Positions 24,081 to 33,447 of a stretch of DNA of 64,000 nt are shown here, piece after piece (position 1 is the stretch's first letter; each line of letters begins with the position of its first letter). The notes below the pieces were generated by a model. That model was not told the DNA's origin and searched no databases. It saw only the letters and a program-made list of their open reading frames with translations. A program made the position numbers and the translations under genes. The stretch lies in contig CAMKEG010000002.1 of the NCBI GenBank assembly GCA_946411505.1, forward strand, positions 186,001 to 250,000, read 5' to 3'. Source of the stretch: an uncultured Treponema sp. (GTDB lineage Bacteria; Spirochaetota; Spirochaetia; Treponematales; Treponemataceae).

Positions 24081-25271
24081 ATGAATACATTGGTGGCATT
24101 GTGTGCGGTGGGCGCCGAAAAAATATTGGGGAACGAGATAAAGCATTTGGGCTACAAGCTGGCCGCGTCCGACGCCGTCAAGGTTCCGGGGCGCGTGACT
24201 TTCTTGGGCGATGACGACGCCCTTTTGCGCTCAAATCTTTGCCTTAGGACCGCCGACCGAGTTTTCCTTCAGTTGGCGGAATTTGACGCCGACAACTTTG
24301 ACCTTTTGTTCGACGGAATCTATTCAATCCCTTGGCAAAATTATTTTAGAAAGGACACCCGCGTCGTCGTTGACAAAATCCGCGTTTACAAAAGCCGCTT
24401 GGATTCCGAACACACAATCCAGTCCATGGCGCAAAAAGCCATCTACAAAAAGCTTTGCGACGTATGGCGGATGAACTCCATGCCGGAAAGCGGCTTGGAG
24501 GCAACGGTAAGAATTTACGTCGACAACGACCGCGTGTTCGCGCTGCTTGACCTTTCCGGCGAACCGCTCCACAAGCGCGGCTACAGGACTAACGGCGGAA
24601 TCGCTCCGATGCGCGAGACCACGGCCGCCATTCTTTTGCAGTACATGTTGTGGCGCAGAAAGACGCCGCTGGTAGACCCCTTTTGCGGAAGCGGAACAAT
24701 TCCGATTGAGGCCGCGCTTTACGCTATGGACGTCGCTCCCGGCTTGGGAAGAAAATTCGCGCTTGAGGACTTGCCGATTTTTGACAAGGCGCGCGGTTTA
24801 GAAATAAGAAAGCGGGAAGCCGCAAAGATTAGGACGGATGTTGAGTTCCATATCGCTGGAAGCGACATTGACTCCGCCGCCGTGGACCGAGCCAAACTTA
24901 ACGCCGAACACGCTTGCGTAATGGCCGGACGCGCGCTTCAAATGATTGGAAGCGACGCAAAAGTTCGCCGCCCGGATTTTGTTCAGGCCGACTTCAAGGA
25001 ATTGGCCGCGCCGTTCCCCCAAGGATTGCTTTTGGCCAACCCGCCATACGGCGAGCGCATAGGAGACGAAGCGCAAGCGGAATCTCTTTACCGCTCTATG
25101 TCTTGCTTGAATTCAAATTTTGAGAATTGGCAAATGGGCTTCATCACGTCCAACAAAAATTTTCAAAAGTGTTTTGGCCGCTACGCCAACCTTTTGAAAA
25201 ACATAAAGAGCGGCAATTTGAACACTTGCTTTTATATGTACACAAGCTCCGAAAAAAAAGGAAATGAGTAA
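24081..25271 (+). CDS. THUMP-domain 23S rRNA (guanine-N2)-methyltransferase, RlmL N-half type
   Basis: A 396-residue class I RNA methyltransferase. The N-terminal THUMP-like region leads to HKRGYRTNGGIAPMRETTAA, then DPFCGSGTIPIEAA (SAM loop) and ANPPYGER (NPPY catalytic motif). The family (UPF0020, YpsC/RlmL) methylates N2 of guanine in 23S rRNA. The RlmK half of E. coli RlmKL is absent. I prefer ATG 24081 over ATG 24063 because MNTLVALCAVGAEKIL fits the family N-terminus and a promoter ends just before it. The stop overlaps the TetR start (TAATG). Confidence 0.85.
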   Translation: MNTLVALCAVGAEKILGNEIKHLGYKLAASDAVKVPGRVTFLGDDDALLRSNLCLRTADRVFLQLAEFDADNFDLLFDGIYSIPWQNYFRKDTRVVVDKIRVYKSRLDSEHTIQSMAQKAIYKKLCDVWRMNSMPESGLEATVRIYVDNDRVFALLDLSGEPLHKRGYRTNGGIAPMRETTAAILLQYMLWRRKTPLVDPFCGSGTIPIEAALYAMDVAPGLGRKFALEDLPIFDKARGLEIRKREAAKIRTDVEFHIAGSDIDSAAVDRAKLNAEHACVMAGRALQMIGSDAKVRRPDFVQADFKELAAPFPQGLLLANPPYGERIGDEAQAESLYRSMSCLNSNFENWQMGFITSNKNFQKCFGRYANLLKNIKSGNLNTCFYMYTSSEKKGNE

Positions 25272-25864
25272 TGGCGATTGTTGTTGAACACGATAAAAGG
25301 CGTCGCGAGATTCTTGAAAAGGCTCTTGACGTTTTTGTTGACGAAGGCTACGAGGACGTCACTTTTCAAAAAATCGCGGACAGATGCGGAATCACGCGCA
25401 CCACTCTTTACATTTATTTTAAGAACAAGCGCGAAATATTTTTGTGGAGCATAAAGCAGCTTACCGGCTCCATCGAAGAAAAATTAAAGGCGACGATAAG
25501 CGACCAAGAACTTTCTTGCCAGGACGCTTTGCGAAAAATACTGATGCAAATCGTTGACGAGTGCGAGAGAAACAGCCGCTTGTTCACCGTTTTGCTTTCG
25601 TATTTGTTGAACTTGCAAAAAAAAGGCGTGGATCCGGCGGAACGTGTCCGAAGAAGAATGCTCCGCTTGCGCCAATTGATTGACACAGTTTTGATTCGCG
25701 GAATGAAGAGCGGCGAGTTTAAAAAAATTGGCGTCCATGTCGCTTATGAAATGTTTTACGGCTTGATACAGTCCGCGATTTTCAGGCTTTCAGTGCTGAG
25801 CGAAAAGTCAATTGAGTCAATCCGCGACACGTTAAATTTGGCCGTTGACGGAATATTGATGTAG
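25271..25864 (+). CDS. TetR/AcrR family transcriptional regulator
   Basis: A 197-residue repressor. The N-terminal helix-turn-helix (residues 12-58) reads ILEKALDVFVDEGYEDVTF, then IADRCGITRTTLYIYFKNKREIF, a standard TetR DNA-binding domain. The C-terminal ligand domain is generic. It is translationally coupled to the rRNA methyltransferase and lies 9 bp before the MBOAT gene, so it may govern the acetylation pair downstream. The ligand is unknown. Confidence 0.9.
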   Translation: MAIVVEHDKRRREILEKALDVFVDEGYEDVTFQKIADRCGITRTTLYIYFKNKREIFLWSIKQLTGSIEEKLKATISDQELSCQDALRKILMQIVDECERNSRLFTVLLSYLLNLQKKGVDPAERVRRRMLRLRQLIDTVLIRGMKSGEFKKIGVHVAYEMFYGLIQSAIFRLSVLSEKSIESIRDTLNLAVDGILM

Positions 25865-25873
25865 GGGTCGCCA

Positions 25874-27337
25874 ATGCAGTTTGTTTCATTTGCGTTCGCA
25901 ATTTTTTTTGTTGTTTTTGTTTCCTTTTATTATTTGGCGCCGCGTTGTGGGAAAAACGCCATAGCCCTCCAAAGAATTTTGCTTTTGCTTGCGAGCGCGT
26001 GTTTTTACGCTTTCGCCGACCTTAAGTTTGTTCCCTTTTTGCTTTACTCCATCGCGGTCACATACTTTGCTGGACTCGCCTTTAATTCTGACGCCTTAAA
26101 ATTCGACGGGGGGGGGTATAGGGGCGCGAAAGGCCGCGCGCTTTTAATTGCCTTTGTCGCGGCCGACTTGCTTCCGCTTTTGTTTTTTAAATACGCCCCA
26201 AAGGCTTGGCGCGGCGGAATAATTTTTCCATTGGGCCTTTCTTTTTTTACTTTCCAAAGCTTGAGTTATATTTTTGACTGCCGCTCGAATAAAACCAAGG
26301 CGGAGAAAAATATTTTGGACGTGGCCTTGTTCGTCAGTTTTTTTCCGGTAATCTCTTCCGGGCCAATACAGCGCGCGGGCAACTTGATGCCTCAATTAAA
26401 GAGCCTTCACAATTTTGACTATGACAACGCCACTTGCGGAATGAAGCAGTTCGCTTGGGGCGTGTTCAAAAAATTTTGCGTGGCCGACGCGCTTGCCGTT
26501 TACGTGGATTTTGTTTACGCAAGGGGAACTTTGTCCGAGCAAAGCGGCCTTGCGCTTTTGTTGGCCGTCGTTTTATACGCCTTTCAGATATACTGCGATT
26601 TTTCCGGCTATTCAGACATGGCAATCGGCGTGGCGCGCTTTATGGGTTTTGACGCTGGAAAGAATTTTGACCATCCGTATTTGGCGACGTCTGTAGGCGA
26701 TTTTTGGCGCCGTTGGCACATTTCGCTTTCGACATGGCTGCGCGATTATGTTTACATCCCTCTGGGCGGAAGCAGGGTGGCGCTTCCACGAATTTACGCG
26801 AATCTTGCAATTACTTTTTTAGTGTCGGGAATTTGGCACGGCTCAACTTGGAATTTTGTGATTTGGGGCTTGCTGCACGGCGTCTTTCAATGCGTTGGCC
26901 GCGCGACCAAGGGTGTTTGGGAAAAAACGCGCCTTCCTGTTTTTGCAAGAGTTGCCGTTACTTTTTGTTTGGTGGCCTTTGCGTGGATTTTCTTCAGGGC
27001 GCCAACCTTTTATGACGCGCTTGCAATTATAAAAGGCCTTGGAAAAATTCCGTTTGATGTCGTTAACTTTTTGCCAATGACAAAAAGCCTTGGCTTGAAG
27101 GACGCCCTAAAAACAACTTTTTCAATTGACGGCGGCTTTATGAGCATGGTGAACAGGCTTGTTCCGCTTGCGATTTTTATGGTCATAAGTTTTGTCACCC
27201 GAAAAAGAAGCGGCTTTGAGATTGTCAAGGCAAAGCCCGCTTTTGTAAGATGGCTTTCTTACTACGCGCTTGCGATAATTTTGATTTGGTTTTACAACAC
27301 AGGATTTGTGAGCAATTTCATTTATAGCAATTTTTAG
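25874..27337 (+). CDS. MBOAT-family O-acyltransferase (AlgI/DltB-like)
   Basis: A 487-residue membrane protein with about 11 membrane segments. The MBOAT core shows as NFDHPYLATSVGDFWRRWH, SLSTWLRDYVYIPLGG and GIWHGSTWNFVIWGLLHG with the catalytic His. AlgI-type proteins carry acetyl groups across the membrane onto exported polysaccharide. The next gene is a SGNH-type partner, matching the AlgI-AlgJ/X and PatA-PatB arrangement. Treponemes lack typical alginate and teichoic acid, so the acceptor could be peptidoglycan or a surface glycan; the sequence does not decide. Confidence 0.9.
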   Translation: MQFVSFAFAIFFVVFVSFYYLAPRCGKNAIALQRILLLLASACFYAFADLKFVPFLLYSIAVTYFAGLAFNSDALKFDGGGYRGAKGRALLIAFVAADLLPLLFFKYAPKAWRGGIIFPLGLSFFTFQSLSYIFDCRSNKTKAEKNILDVALFVSFFPVISSGPIQRAGNLMPQLKSLHNFDYDNATCGMKQFAWGVFKKFCVADALAVYVDFVYARGTLSEQSGLALLLAVVLYAFQIYCDFSGYSDMAIGVARFMGFDAGKNFDHPYLATSVGDFWRRWHISLSTWLRDYVYIPLGGSRVALPRIYANLAITFLVSGIWHGSTWNFVIWGLLHGVFQCVGRATKGVWEKTRLPVFARVAVTFCLVAFAWIFFRAPTFYDALAIIKGLGKIPFDVVNFLPMTKSLGLKDALKTTFSIDGGFMSMVNRLVPLAIFMVISFVTRKRSGFEIVKAKPAFVRWLSYYALAIILIWFYNTGFVSNFIYSNF

Positions 27338-27345
27338 GAAGGAAT

Positions 27346-28269
27346 ATGAAGCGCTTTATTTTTAAATTTTTATTGTTCCTGATTCCAGTGTTTTTGTTTT
27401 TCTTGGCGATGAACGCTTTGTACGAACGCACCAATTATTGGAAGTCAAAGGATTACGCCAACAAGTATACCGACGCGCCCTACGACATTGAGCTTGGAAA
27501 CGTAGGCTCAAGCATGCCCTGCTACGCGTTGAAGTACGACGTGGTTCCAGACATTAAAGCATGGAATTTTGCGAATGTCACCGAGGTGTATTTTTGGAGC
27601 AGCAGGGTCTTGAAGAACTACATAAAGCATTTTAAAAAAGGCGCTGTGATTCTTATAGAGATTCCATACTTTGGAATCAAGTCCCGCGTTGGAAGTTTCA
27701 GGGAGCGTTATTACCGCATTTTGCCAAAAGAGGATATGGATTATTGGAAGTTTTCTGAATGGCTCGCCTACAGCAAATTTCCCCTTCTTTCTTCTGGACG
27801 ATTTAAGTTTAAGATTTTTCACGATATCTCTAAAGAAGAAATGTCGCCATATTACGATAGGGATTCCGTGATGACAGAGGATAGATTGGTTGGTTTCGCG
27901 AACAACGCTTATAGCAATTTTTCTGATACAGTTCAAGATGGCTACACGGAAAATCTGAAAGAAGTTTCATTTATGATAGATATGTGCCATGATCATGGTA
28001 TGACGCCAATTCTTGTTACGTATCCAGAAGTTGAATTTGTGAATGAATCATATGAGGATGACCCCGATTTTTTTGAAACTTTTGAGCGCTTTACAAAAGA
28101 GCTGCAAGACAAGTATCCTGGCCTTGTGTACTTGGACTATTCCCACGACGAAAATTTTACAAAGCGCCACGAGTATTACAAAGACGCTGTTCATATGAAC
28201 AATGCCGGAGCGGAAGCGTTCACATTAAAACTGGTCGGCGATTTGCGTCAGCTCGGCTTATTGCGCTAG
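27346..28269 (+). CDS. Membrane-anchored SGNH-like acetyltransferase partner
   Basis: A 307-residue protein with one N-terminal membrane helix (residues 5-25) and an extracytoplasmic domain. GNVGSSMPCYAL gives the block I nucleophile Ser, and DAVHMNNAGA gives the Asp-x-x-His of SGNH/GDSL or DltD/AlgJ-like enzymes. It probably takes the acetyl group moved by the MBOAT protein 8 bp upstream and puts it on the acceptor. AAGGAA precedes ATG 27346. Codons in the second half are more AT-rich than the neighbours, a possible sign of mosaic origin. Confidence 0.7.
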   Translation: MKRFIFKFLLFLIPVFLFFLAMNALYERTNYWKSKDYANKYTDAPYDIELGNVGSSMPCYALKYDVVPDIKAWNFANVTEVYFWSSRVLKNYIKHFKKGAVILIEIPYFGIKSRVGSFRERYYRILPKEDMDYWKFSEWLAYSKFPLLSSGRFKFKIFHDISKEEMSPYYDRDSVMTEDRLVGFANNAYSNFSDTVQDGYTENLKEVSFMIDMCHDHGMTPILVTYPEVEFVNESYEDDPDFFETFERFTKELQDKYPGLVYLDYSHDENFTKRHEYYKDAVHMNNAGAEAFTLKLVGDLRQLGLLR

Positions 28270-28289
28270 ATTAATAAAAAATATATAAT
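28261..28289 (+). promoter_or_regulatory. Promoter of ychJ, predicted leaderless
   Basis: TTGCGC (28261-28266), 17-bp spacer, TATAAT (28284-28289), 7 nt, ATG 28297. The -35 box lies inside the 3' end of the upstream gene. Confidence 0.65.
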
Positions 28290-28296
28290 GTCCGCT

Positions 28297-28797
28297 ATGA
28301 GTGAAAACAAATTATGTCCCTGCGGTTCGGGGAAAAGCTATGAAGAATGTTGCGAACCGATTATCAAGGGCGCAAAACCCGCGCCTACAGCCGAAAGCTT
28401 GATGCGCGCCAGATACACGGCGTACGAAAAACACGAAATCGACTTTATCATTGGAACTTGCGAGCAAGGCGACAAGATTGCCGAGATTGACCGCAAGGCC
28501 ACTGAGGATTGGAGCAACAATTCAACATGGCACGGCTTGAAAGTCCTTCGCGCGGAAAAAGGCGGCGAGGGCGACGACGAAGGCATTGTTGAATTTGAGG
28601 CGACATACACGCAAAAGGGAATTCGCGACGTTCACCATGAAACCGCCTACTTCAAGAAAGTTGACGGAAAGTGGCTGTATTCCGTCGGCCAGATGACTCC
28701 CACGACTGTTGTCCGCGAAGGCCGCAAAATCGGCCGCAACGAGCCTTGCCCCTGCGGAAGCGGAAAAAAGTACAAGAACTGCTGCGGAAAAAACTAG
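28297..28797 (+). CDS. YchJ family SEC-C motif protein
   Basis: A 166-residue protein with a Cys-rich SEC-C zinc motif at each end: [13 protein letters not shown] near residue 6 and [13 protein letters not shown] near residue 152. The middle ([18 protein letters not shown]) is the YchJ/NTF2-like core. SEC-C motifs bind zinc and in SecA contact SecB or ribosomes; the role of YchJ is unknown. I chose ATG 28297 over ATG 28288 because the latter lies within the -10 box of the apparent promoter. rlmB starts 1 nt after its stop. Confidence 0.88.
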   Translation: MSENKLCPCGSGKSYEECCEPIIKGAKPAPTAESLMRARYTAYEKHEIDFIIGTCEQGDKIAEIDRKATEDWSNNSTWHGLKVLRAEKGGEGDDEGIVEFEATYTQKGIRDVHHETAYFKKVDGKWLYSVGQMTPTTVVREGRKIGRNEPCPCGSGKKYKNCCGKN

Positions 28798-28798
28798 C

Positions 28799-29590
28799 GT
28801 GATTCTTTCCGGCTTTCACGCGGTTGAAGAGCGCGTGCGGGCGGCGCAGGAAGATTCCGGCGCCGCTTTAAAAATGCGGATATATTTCTCAAAGCCCGGC
28901 CCTCGCGTGAAAAAAATTTTGGAGCTGGCCAAAAGCGCCGGAATCCAATGCGAGCAAAGCGACAACAAGACGCTTGACCAAATGGCTGCCGCCTTGCCGG
29001 AAAGCGCCCGCGAGCATCGCGGAATCGTTTTGGAAATACAAGGGCAAGAGGCGCGCTCTTCAAATCTTGTTGACTTTGACGTGTGGCTTGAGCGATTCAA
29101 AGCCCAGGAAAGCGCCGCAAAAAGAACCACAGTCGTAATCCTTGACTCGGTGACCGACCCGCACAATGTCGGCGCCATTTTGCGAAGCGCCGACCAATTT
29201 GGAGCCGCGCTCGTCCTCCTTCCCGAAAGGCGCGGAGCCAACGACGTTGCCCAAAACGAAGTCATAGCGCGTTCCAGCGCCGGCGCGGCGTCTTGGGTGC
29301 CGGTGAGCGTAGTTACAAACCTTGTCCGCGCCGCGCAACAGTTAAAGGAAGCCGGCTTTTGGGTTTACGGAGCCGACGCGGGCGGAGTTCAAGTCCAAGA
29401 CGGAACATTCTCCAAGAATTCAGTCCTCATAATGGGAAGCGAAGGCAGCGGAATCGCGCGGCTCTTGCGCGAACAGTGCGACACAATCGTTTCCATTCCC
29501 ACTTGCGGCAAAATCGACAGCCTGAACGTTTCTGTGGCCGCCGGCGTTTTGCTTTACGAAATCTACCGCCAGTCACTTTCCTCTAAATAA
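28799..29590 (+). CDS. rlmB: 23S rRNA (guanosine-2'-O)-methyltransferase
   Basis: A 263-residue SpoU-type methyltransferase. It starts ILSGFHAVEERV, the substrate-binding L30-like domain, and has the three trefoil-knot motifs ILDSVTDPHNVGAILRSA, IMGSEGSGI and IPTCGKIDSLNVSVAAG. RlmB methylates the 2'-O of G2251 in 23S rRNA. The start is GTG 28799 directly after the ychJ stop, with GGAAAA upstream; an earlier TTG-type start would overlap ychJ by 90 bases and add a non-family tail. The codon GTG and tight spacing suggest coupling. Confidence 0.92.
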   Translation: MILSGFHAVEERVRAAQEDSGAALKMRIYFSKPGPRVKKILELAKSAGIQCEQSDNKTLDQMAAALPESAREHRGIVLEIQGQEARSSNLVDFDVWLERFKAQESAAKRTTVVILDSVTDPHNVGAILRSADQFGAALVLLPERRGANDVAQNEVIARSSAGAASWVPVSVVTNLVRAAQQLKEAGFWVYGADAGGVQVQDGTFSKNSVLIMGSEGSGIARLLREQCDTIVSIPTCGKIDSLNVSVAAGVLLYEIYRQSLSSK

Positions 29591-29618
29591 TAGGGCGAAA
29601 AACGCCGACAATAAAAGC

Positions 29619-32015
29619 ATGAAAAACTATGTTCTCTTTTTGACGTTGGCGCTGACGTTGTCAGCCGGGTTTTACGCTCAGACTGATTCTTTTGAATCCA
29701 AGCCGCTTTATTCTTTGCCAAAAATCATAGAGCCGCAAAGGGACGCCGCCCCTGTTGTCGCAAAGAAGTCCGCGACTATAAAGCGCGTTCAAATTGAAGG
29801 AACAAAAAACACGCTTTTGGCGGCGGAAAGCGGCCTAAAAAAAATCAACCCCAACGGAAAGCAAAGCTTTCTTTGGAAGGAAGGCTCTGTCCAGCAAATT
29901 CTTCCCGTTGAAAATTCCTTTTATTTTGTCACGTCAAAGGGAATACTTTACACAAGCGATTTGCAGAATTTTGAGTTGAGGAACGAAGGCCTTCCGACAT
30001 ACATAATCAAAAAATTCAAGCAGGGCGAAACCAGCCACGAAAGCCACGCGCAAGACCTAAAGGACTTGGCCTTCAATCCGCTCAATCCGCTTGAAATGGT
30101 GACGGCCACAAAGGAGCGCGTTTACCTTACGCGCGACGGCGGACTCACTTGGAGCAACATCGGTTCGGCGAGCCTGCGCACAAACGGAATAAAGGCCGTC
30201 GCCGTCGCTTCGATGAAAACAGGCGCCGCAGGACAAACGGAAACGGTTGTCTTTATGGCCCACTCAATTTTGGGCTTTTGGTTTTACAAGCCGGACGCGG
30301 CCAAGCCAGATTGGTTGGAAGCCAACGGCGGCCTTGAATGCAGCGACCCCAACAATTCCAGCGACGAAGTTTCCGACATTTTGCCGGTCGTGGCGCAGGA
30401 CGACGACAAAAACAAGTGGTGCGAAATTTTCTTGGCGCAAACATTCATGCCGCGCTTGTACCACTACGACTATGACGCCAACAAGAGCTCTTGCGTTTAC
30501 AAGGGCGCGGAGCCATGCGACACAATCGACTCGCTTTGGCAGAACGGTTCCACAATTTCCTATGTCTCTCCAGGAAAAGTCGGCAGCTTTGACATGACGA
30601 CCAACGCGGCGGCGGACTTGAATTCCGCCTTGCAGGAATACATATCGGAATTTGCCGACAGCAAGGAGCTTTTAAACGCGGCTTGGATTCCGGCGGAGAA
30701 CGCGCGCGACTTGAAAATTTCTGGCGGCGTTCTTTTGAACGAGCTTTGGCTTTTGGACAGCGGAAAAATTCTTTCGCCTTACGCCGCCAAGATTGACGGA
30801 CAAAAAAGCCTTTATGTTCCGGCCTACCAAGCGCACCTTCCCGGCGGCTTTGAAAAGTTCAAGAAAATGATTTTGGACAACAAGCTCAACTCCCTTGTAA
30901 TCGACATGAAGGACGACTACGGCCTTATGCGCTTTGACGCGCAGGATCCGCTCCTGACCCAAAAGGGAGTCGTAAGCAAGTACGCGCTTGACTTGGACAA
31001 GTTCGTGAAAACTTTTAAAGAAGACAACATTTACCTAATCGCGCGCATCGTTGTCTTTAAGGACAGGAACCTTTCAAACTACAACAACGGCCAATACGCC
31101 GTGTGGGACAAAAAGTACAACCGCCAGTGGCAGGGCATAAGCGGAACCGAAACCTTGGAAGACGGAACGACCCAGACAAAATACTACGACGAAGCGTGGG
31201 TCGACCCCTTTTGCCCCGAAGTGTGGGAATACAACGTGGCCATCGCCAAGGAACTTATCGCGCGCGGCTTTGACGAAATTCAATTTGACTACATTCGCTT
31301 TCCTACTGACGGACAGAACCTTTACAACGCCAGCTACCGTTGGCAAAGCAAGGGCATGGACAAGGAAGGCGCCTTGCGAAGCTTCCTTTCGTACGCCCGC
31401 GAAAACATCGACGCCCCGATCGGCATAGACATTTACGGCGCCAACGGCTGGTACCGCAGCGGAACGCGCACAGGCCAGGACGTTGAGACGCTGGCCCAAT
31501 ACGTCGACGTGATTTGCCCGATGTTCTACCCAAGCCACTTTGAGCACAAGTTCATGAACTACTATCCCAACGAGGAGCGGCCCTACCGCATTTACTACTA
31601 TGGAACATACCGCAACACGGTGATTGCCCGAGACCGCGTCGTGGTCCGCCCTTGGGTTCAGGCTTTCTTCTTGAACGTGCCTTATGACAGGCAGTTTTAT
31701 GACAAGGATTATGTGCTCAAGGAAGTCTTTGGCGTGCGCGACAGCGTCGACCGAGGCTATATGTTCTGGAACAACGTGGCCAACTACGTGAAGATTTCGC
31801 CCGACCCCGGCGACGCCGAATACACCGGCCCTTCGCCCGAAGCCAGCGCGAATTTCAGAAAGCCCGCGATCGGCCCAAAAGGCCCGCCGATATCGTTTTA
31901 CGCCTCGCAAAAGCAAGCGAATCCGCCGGACAAAAATAGTTTGAGCGCGCTCGATTCTGTCTTGCAAAATTCAAGGAAGTATGATAAAATGGACATAGAG
32001 GAAGGTTCTTTATGA
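29619..32015 (+). CDS. Secreted protein: propeller-like N-half and putative glycoside hydrolase (DUF4015) C-half
   Basis: A 798-residue exported protein with a signal peptide cut near AGFYAQ. Residues 80-370 show propeller-like repeats (SFYFVTSKGILYTSD, RVYLTRDGGLTWSNI), of the sortilin/BNR kind with the Asp-box SxDxGxxW. Residues 385-740 match the putative glycosyl hydrolase DUF4015: NSLVIDMKDDYGLM, YLIARIVVFKD, GFDEIQFDYIRFPTDG, IGIDIYG, DVICPMFYPSHF and RPWVQAF. The likely acid residues are the Asp/Glu in EIQFDYIRF. The substrate is unknown. It shares ATGA with the next gene, so they are coupled. Confidence 0.82.
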   Translation: MKNYVLFLTLALTLSAGFYAQTDSFESKPLYSLPKIIEPQRDAAPVVAKKSATIKRVQIEGTKNTLLAAESGLKKINPNGKQSFLWKEGSVQQILPVENSFYFVTSKGILYTSDLQNFELRNEGLPTYIIKKFKQGETSHESHAQDLKDLAFNPLNPLEMVTATKERVYLTRDGGLTWSNIGSASLRTNGIKAVAVASMKTGAAGQTETVVFMAHSILGFWFYKPDAAKPDWLEANGGLECSDPNNSSDEVSDILPVVAQDDDKNKWCEIFLAQTFMPRLYHYDYDANKSSCVYKGAEPCDTIDSLWQNGSTISYVSPGKVGSFDMTTNAAADLNSALQEYISEFADSKELLNAAWIPAENARDLKISGGVLLNELWLLDSGKILSPYAAKIDGQKSLYVPAYQAHLPGGFEKFKKMILDNKLNSLVIDMKDDYGLMRFDAQDPLLTQKGVVSKYALDLDKFVKTFKEDNIYLIARIVVFKDRNLSNYNNGQYAVWDKKYNRQWQGISGTETLEDGTTQTKYYDEAWVDPFCPEVWEYNVAIAKELIARGFDEIQFDYIRFPTDGQNLYNASYRWQSKGMDKEGALRSFLSYARENIDAPIGIDIYGANGWYRSGTRTGQDVETLAQYVDVICPMFYPSHFEHKFMNYYPNEERPYRIYYYGTYRNTVIARDRVVVRPWVQAFFLNVPYDRQFYDKDYVLKEVFGVRDSVDRGYMFWNNVANYVKISPDPGDAEYTGPSPEASANFRKPAIGPKGPPISFYASQKQANPPDKNSLSALDSVLQNSRKYDKMDIEEGSL

Positions 32016-33445
32016 AAAACAAAAGTCTGTTAATCGCGGCTTTTTTCACAGCCGCCATGGTCTGTTTTGGAACTGCGTTCGCTCAAGAATCCAACGAGAA
32101 TGAAAAGATTTTGGAGAGAACAAAAGAATTTTACAACAATGGAAATTACGCTAAGGCGATGGATTCAATCAATCAGGCCATTGACCTAAAGGAGAATCAA
32201 AAGGCTTTCCCTGAAAACGTCCGCTTGATGGCCGAGGCCGTATACTACGACTCCATCGATTCATTGGCCAAGGGCGCCCAGTCAAACGGAGGCCGGGTCA
32301 ACGCCAAGGCTTTTGACAATTATATCTTGCAATTGGAGCTGCACCCACAAGCCGCCAGCCAAAGAATTTTCACTTTGGTTGAGACGCTTTTTGAAAACGA
32401 GCTTTCCGCCCTTCAGGTTGAGCGCCAGAAGCACACCAACGGAAATAAGGCCGCGTGGGACAAGGTTAACAACAGAATCGAGCATCTTGAGAAAAAGCAG
32501 AATGAATTGTTTGACGTTGTTTCGGGCCGCGTTCCCGTGGCGCAAATCAAGTTGGAAATTGCCAAGATTGAAATGGCCAAAAAGGACCGCGCCTTGCAAA
32601 TCGCCGTTTTGTGCGTAGGCGTTTTGCTCATCATTGTCGTCGTGATTCTTATAGTAATCGTTTACAAAAACTACAAGCGCCGCAAGCAGGCTCAGGCTCA
32701 CTTTGAAACTTCGATGGAAGTCATCTCTTCCATGGGAAAGGATTTCCAGGAGAACCCCGACTTGGCCGCAGCCGCCGCGGCGGAGCAGTCAAAGAGAACT
32801 TCTTTGGCCACAAAGGCCTTGCTTGGAAAGGCGGACGGAGAGCTTTCAAAGCAAATCATGGAATATTTTTCCACGGTGGAACACAGAAAGCAGCTGGCCG
32901 ACTTGCAGAACAAGTGCTTTGCCCTTGGAGACAAAATCGACAAGTACACGTTCCGCCAAAGAACAAGCCGCAAGGTTTCGGAATTGGTTCTTAAAGTTTG
33001 CAACGAAGCCAAGCTCAACCACGACGTGGCGCTTGTCTGCTACTGCGCATCTATGGTTTACGACGCGGGCTTCCTTTCTGTTCCCAAGAGCATCTTGACA
33101 GCCAGCGAGCTTACGATGACCGAGCGCCAAAAGATTCGCGAGCACGTTCACTCTGCCGCCGAATACTTTGACTTTGTTCCCGAGCAGATTCGTCCGGTAT
33201 TCTTGCAGGCGGCTGAATTCCACCATGAGAACATGGACGGAAAGGGCTACCTTGCCGGCTTGACTGGAGCCAACATTCCGTTGATTGCCCGCGTGATTCG
33301 CGTTTGCGAAAGCTACATTTCTCTTACAAGCAAGCGCGCCTACCGCGAAATCATGGACAGCGACGCGGCCGTAAAAGAGATGAAGTCTAAGGCCGGCGTA
33401 TTCTACGATCCTAAAATCATCGACTTGTTGGAAAAAGTCATCTAA
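32012..33445 (+). CDS. Membrane protein with degenerate HD-GYP-like domain
   Basis: A 477-residue protein. A signal peptide (residues 1-25) is followed by a TPR-like helical periplasmic region (NNGNYAKAMDSINQAIDL) and a membrane helix at 197-218. The cytoplasmic part (330-477) resembles HD-GYP cyclic-di-GMP phosphodiesterases: VCYCASMVYDAGFLSVPKSIL, then FHHENMDGKGYLAGLTG. The HD pair is Tyr350-Asp351 and GYP is GYL, so catalysis may be lost. It could be a cyclic-di-GMP sensor linking periplasmic signals to the cell. It is coupled to the gene before and is followed by mnmE after two bases. Confidence 0.78.
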   Translation: MKNKSLLIAAFFTAAMVCFGTAFAQESNENEKILERTKEFYNNGNYAKAMDSINQAIDLKENQKAFPENVRLMAEAVYYDSIDSLAKGAQSNGGRVNAKAFDNYILQLELHPQAASQRIFTLVETLFENELSALQVERQKHTNGNKAAWDKVNNRIEHLEKKQNELFDVVSGRVPVAQIKLEIAKIEMAKKDRALQIAVLCVGVLLIIVVVILIVIVYKNYKRRKQAQAHFETSMEVISSMGKDFQENPDLAAAAAAEQSKRTSLATKALLGKADGELSKQIMEYFSTVEHRKQLADLQNKCFALGDKIDKYTFRQRTSRKVSELVLKVCNEAKLNHDVALVCYCASMVYDAGFLSVPKSILTASELTMTERQKIREHVHSAAEYFDFVPEQIRPVFLQAAEFHHENMDGKGYLAGLTGANIPLIARVIRVCESYISLTSKRAYREIMDSDAAVKEMKSKAGVFYDPKIIDLLEKVI

Positions 33446-33447
33446 CT

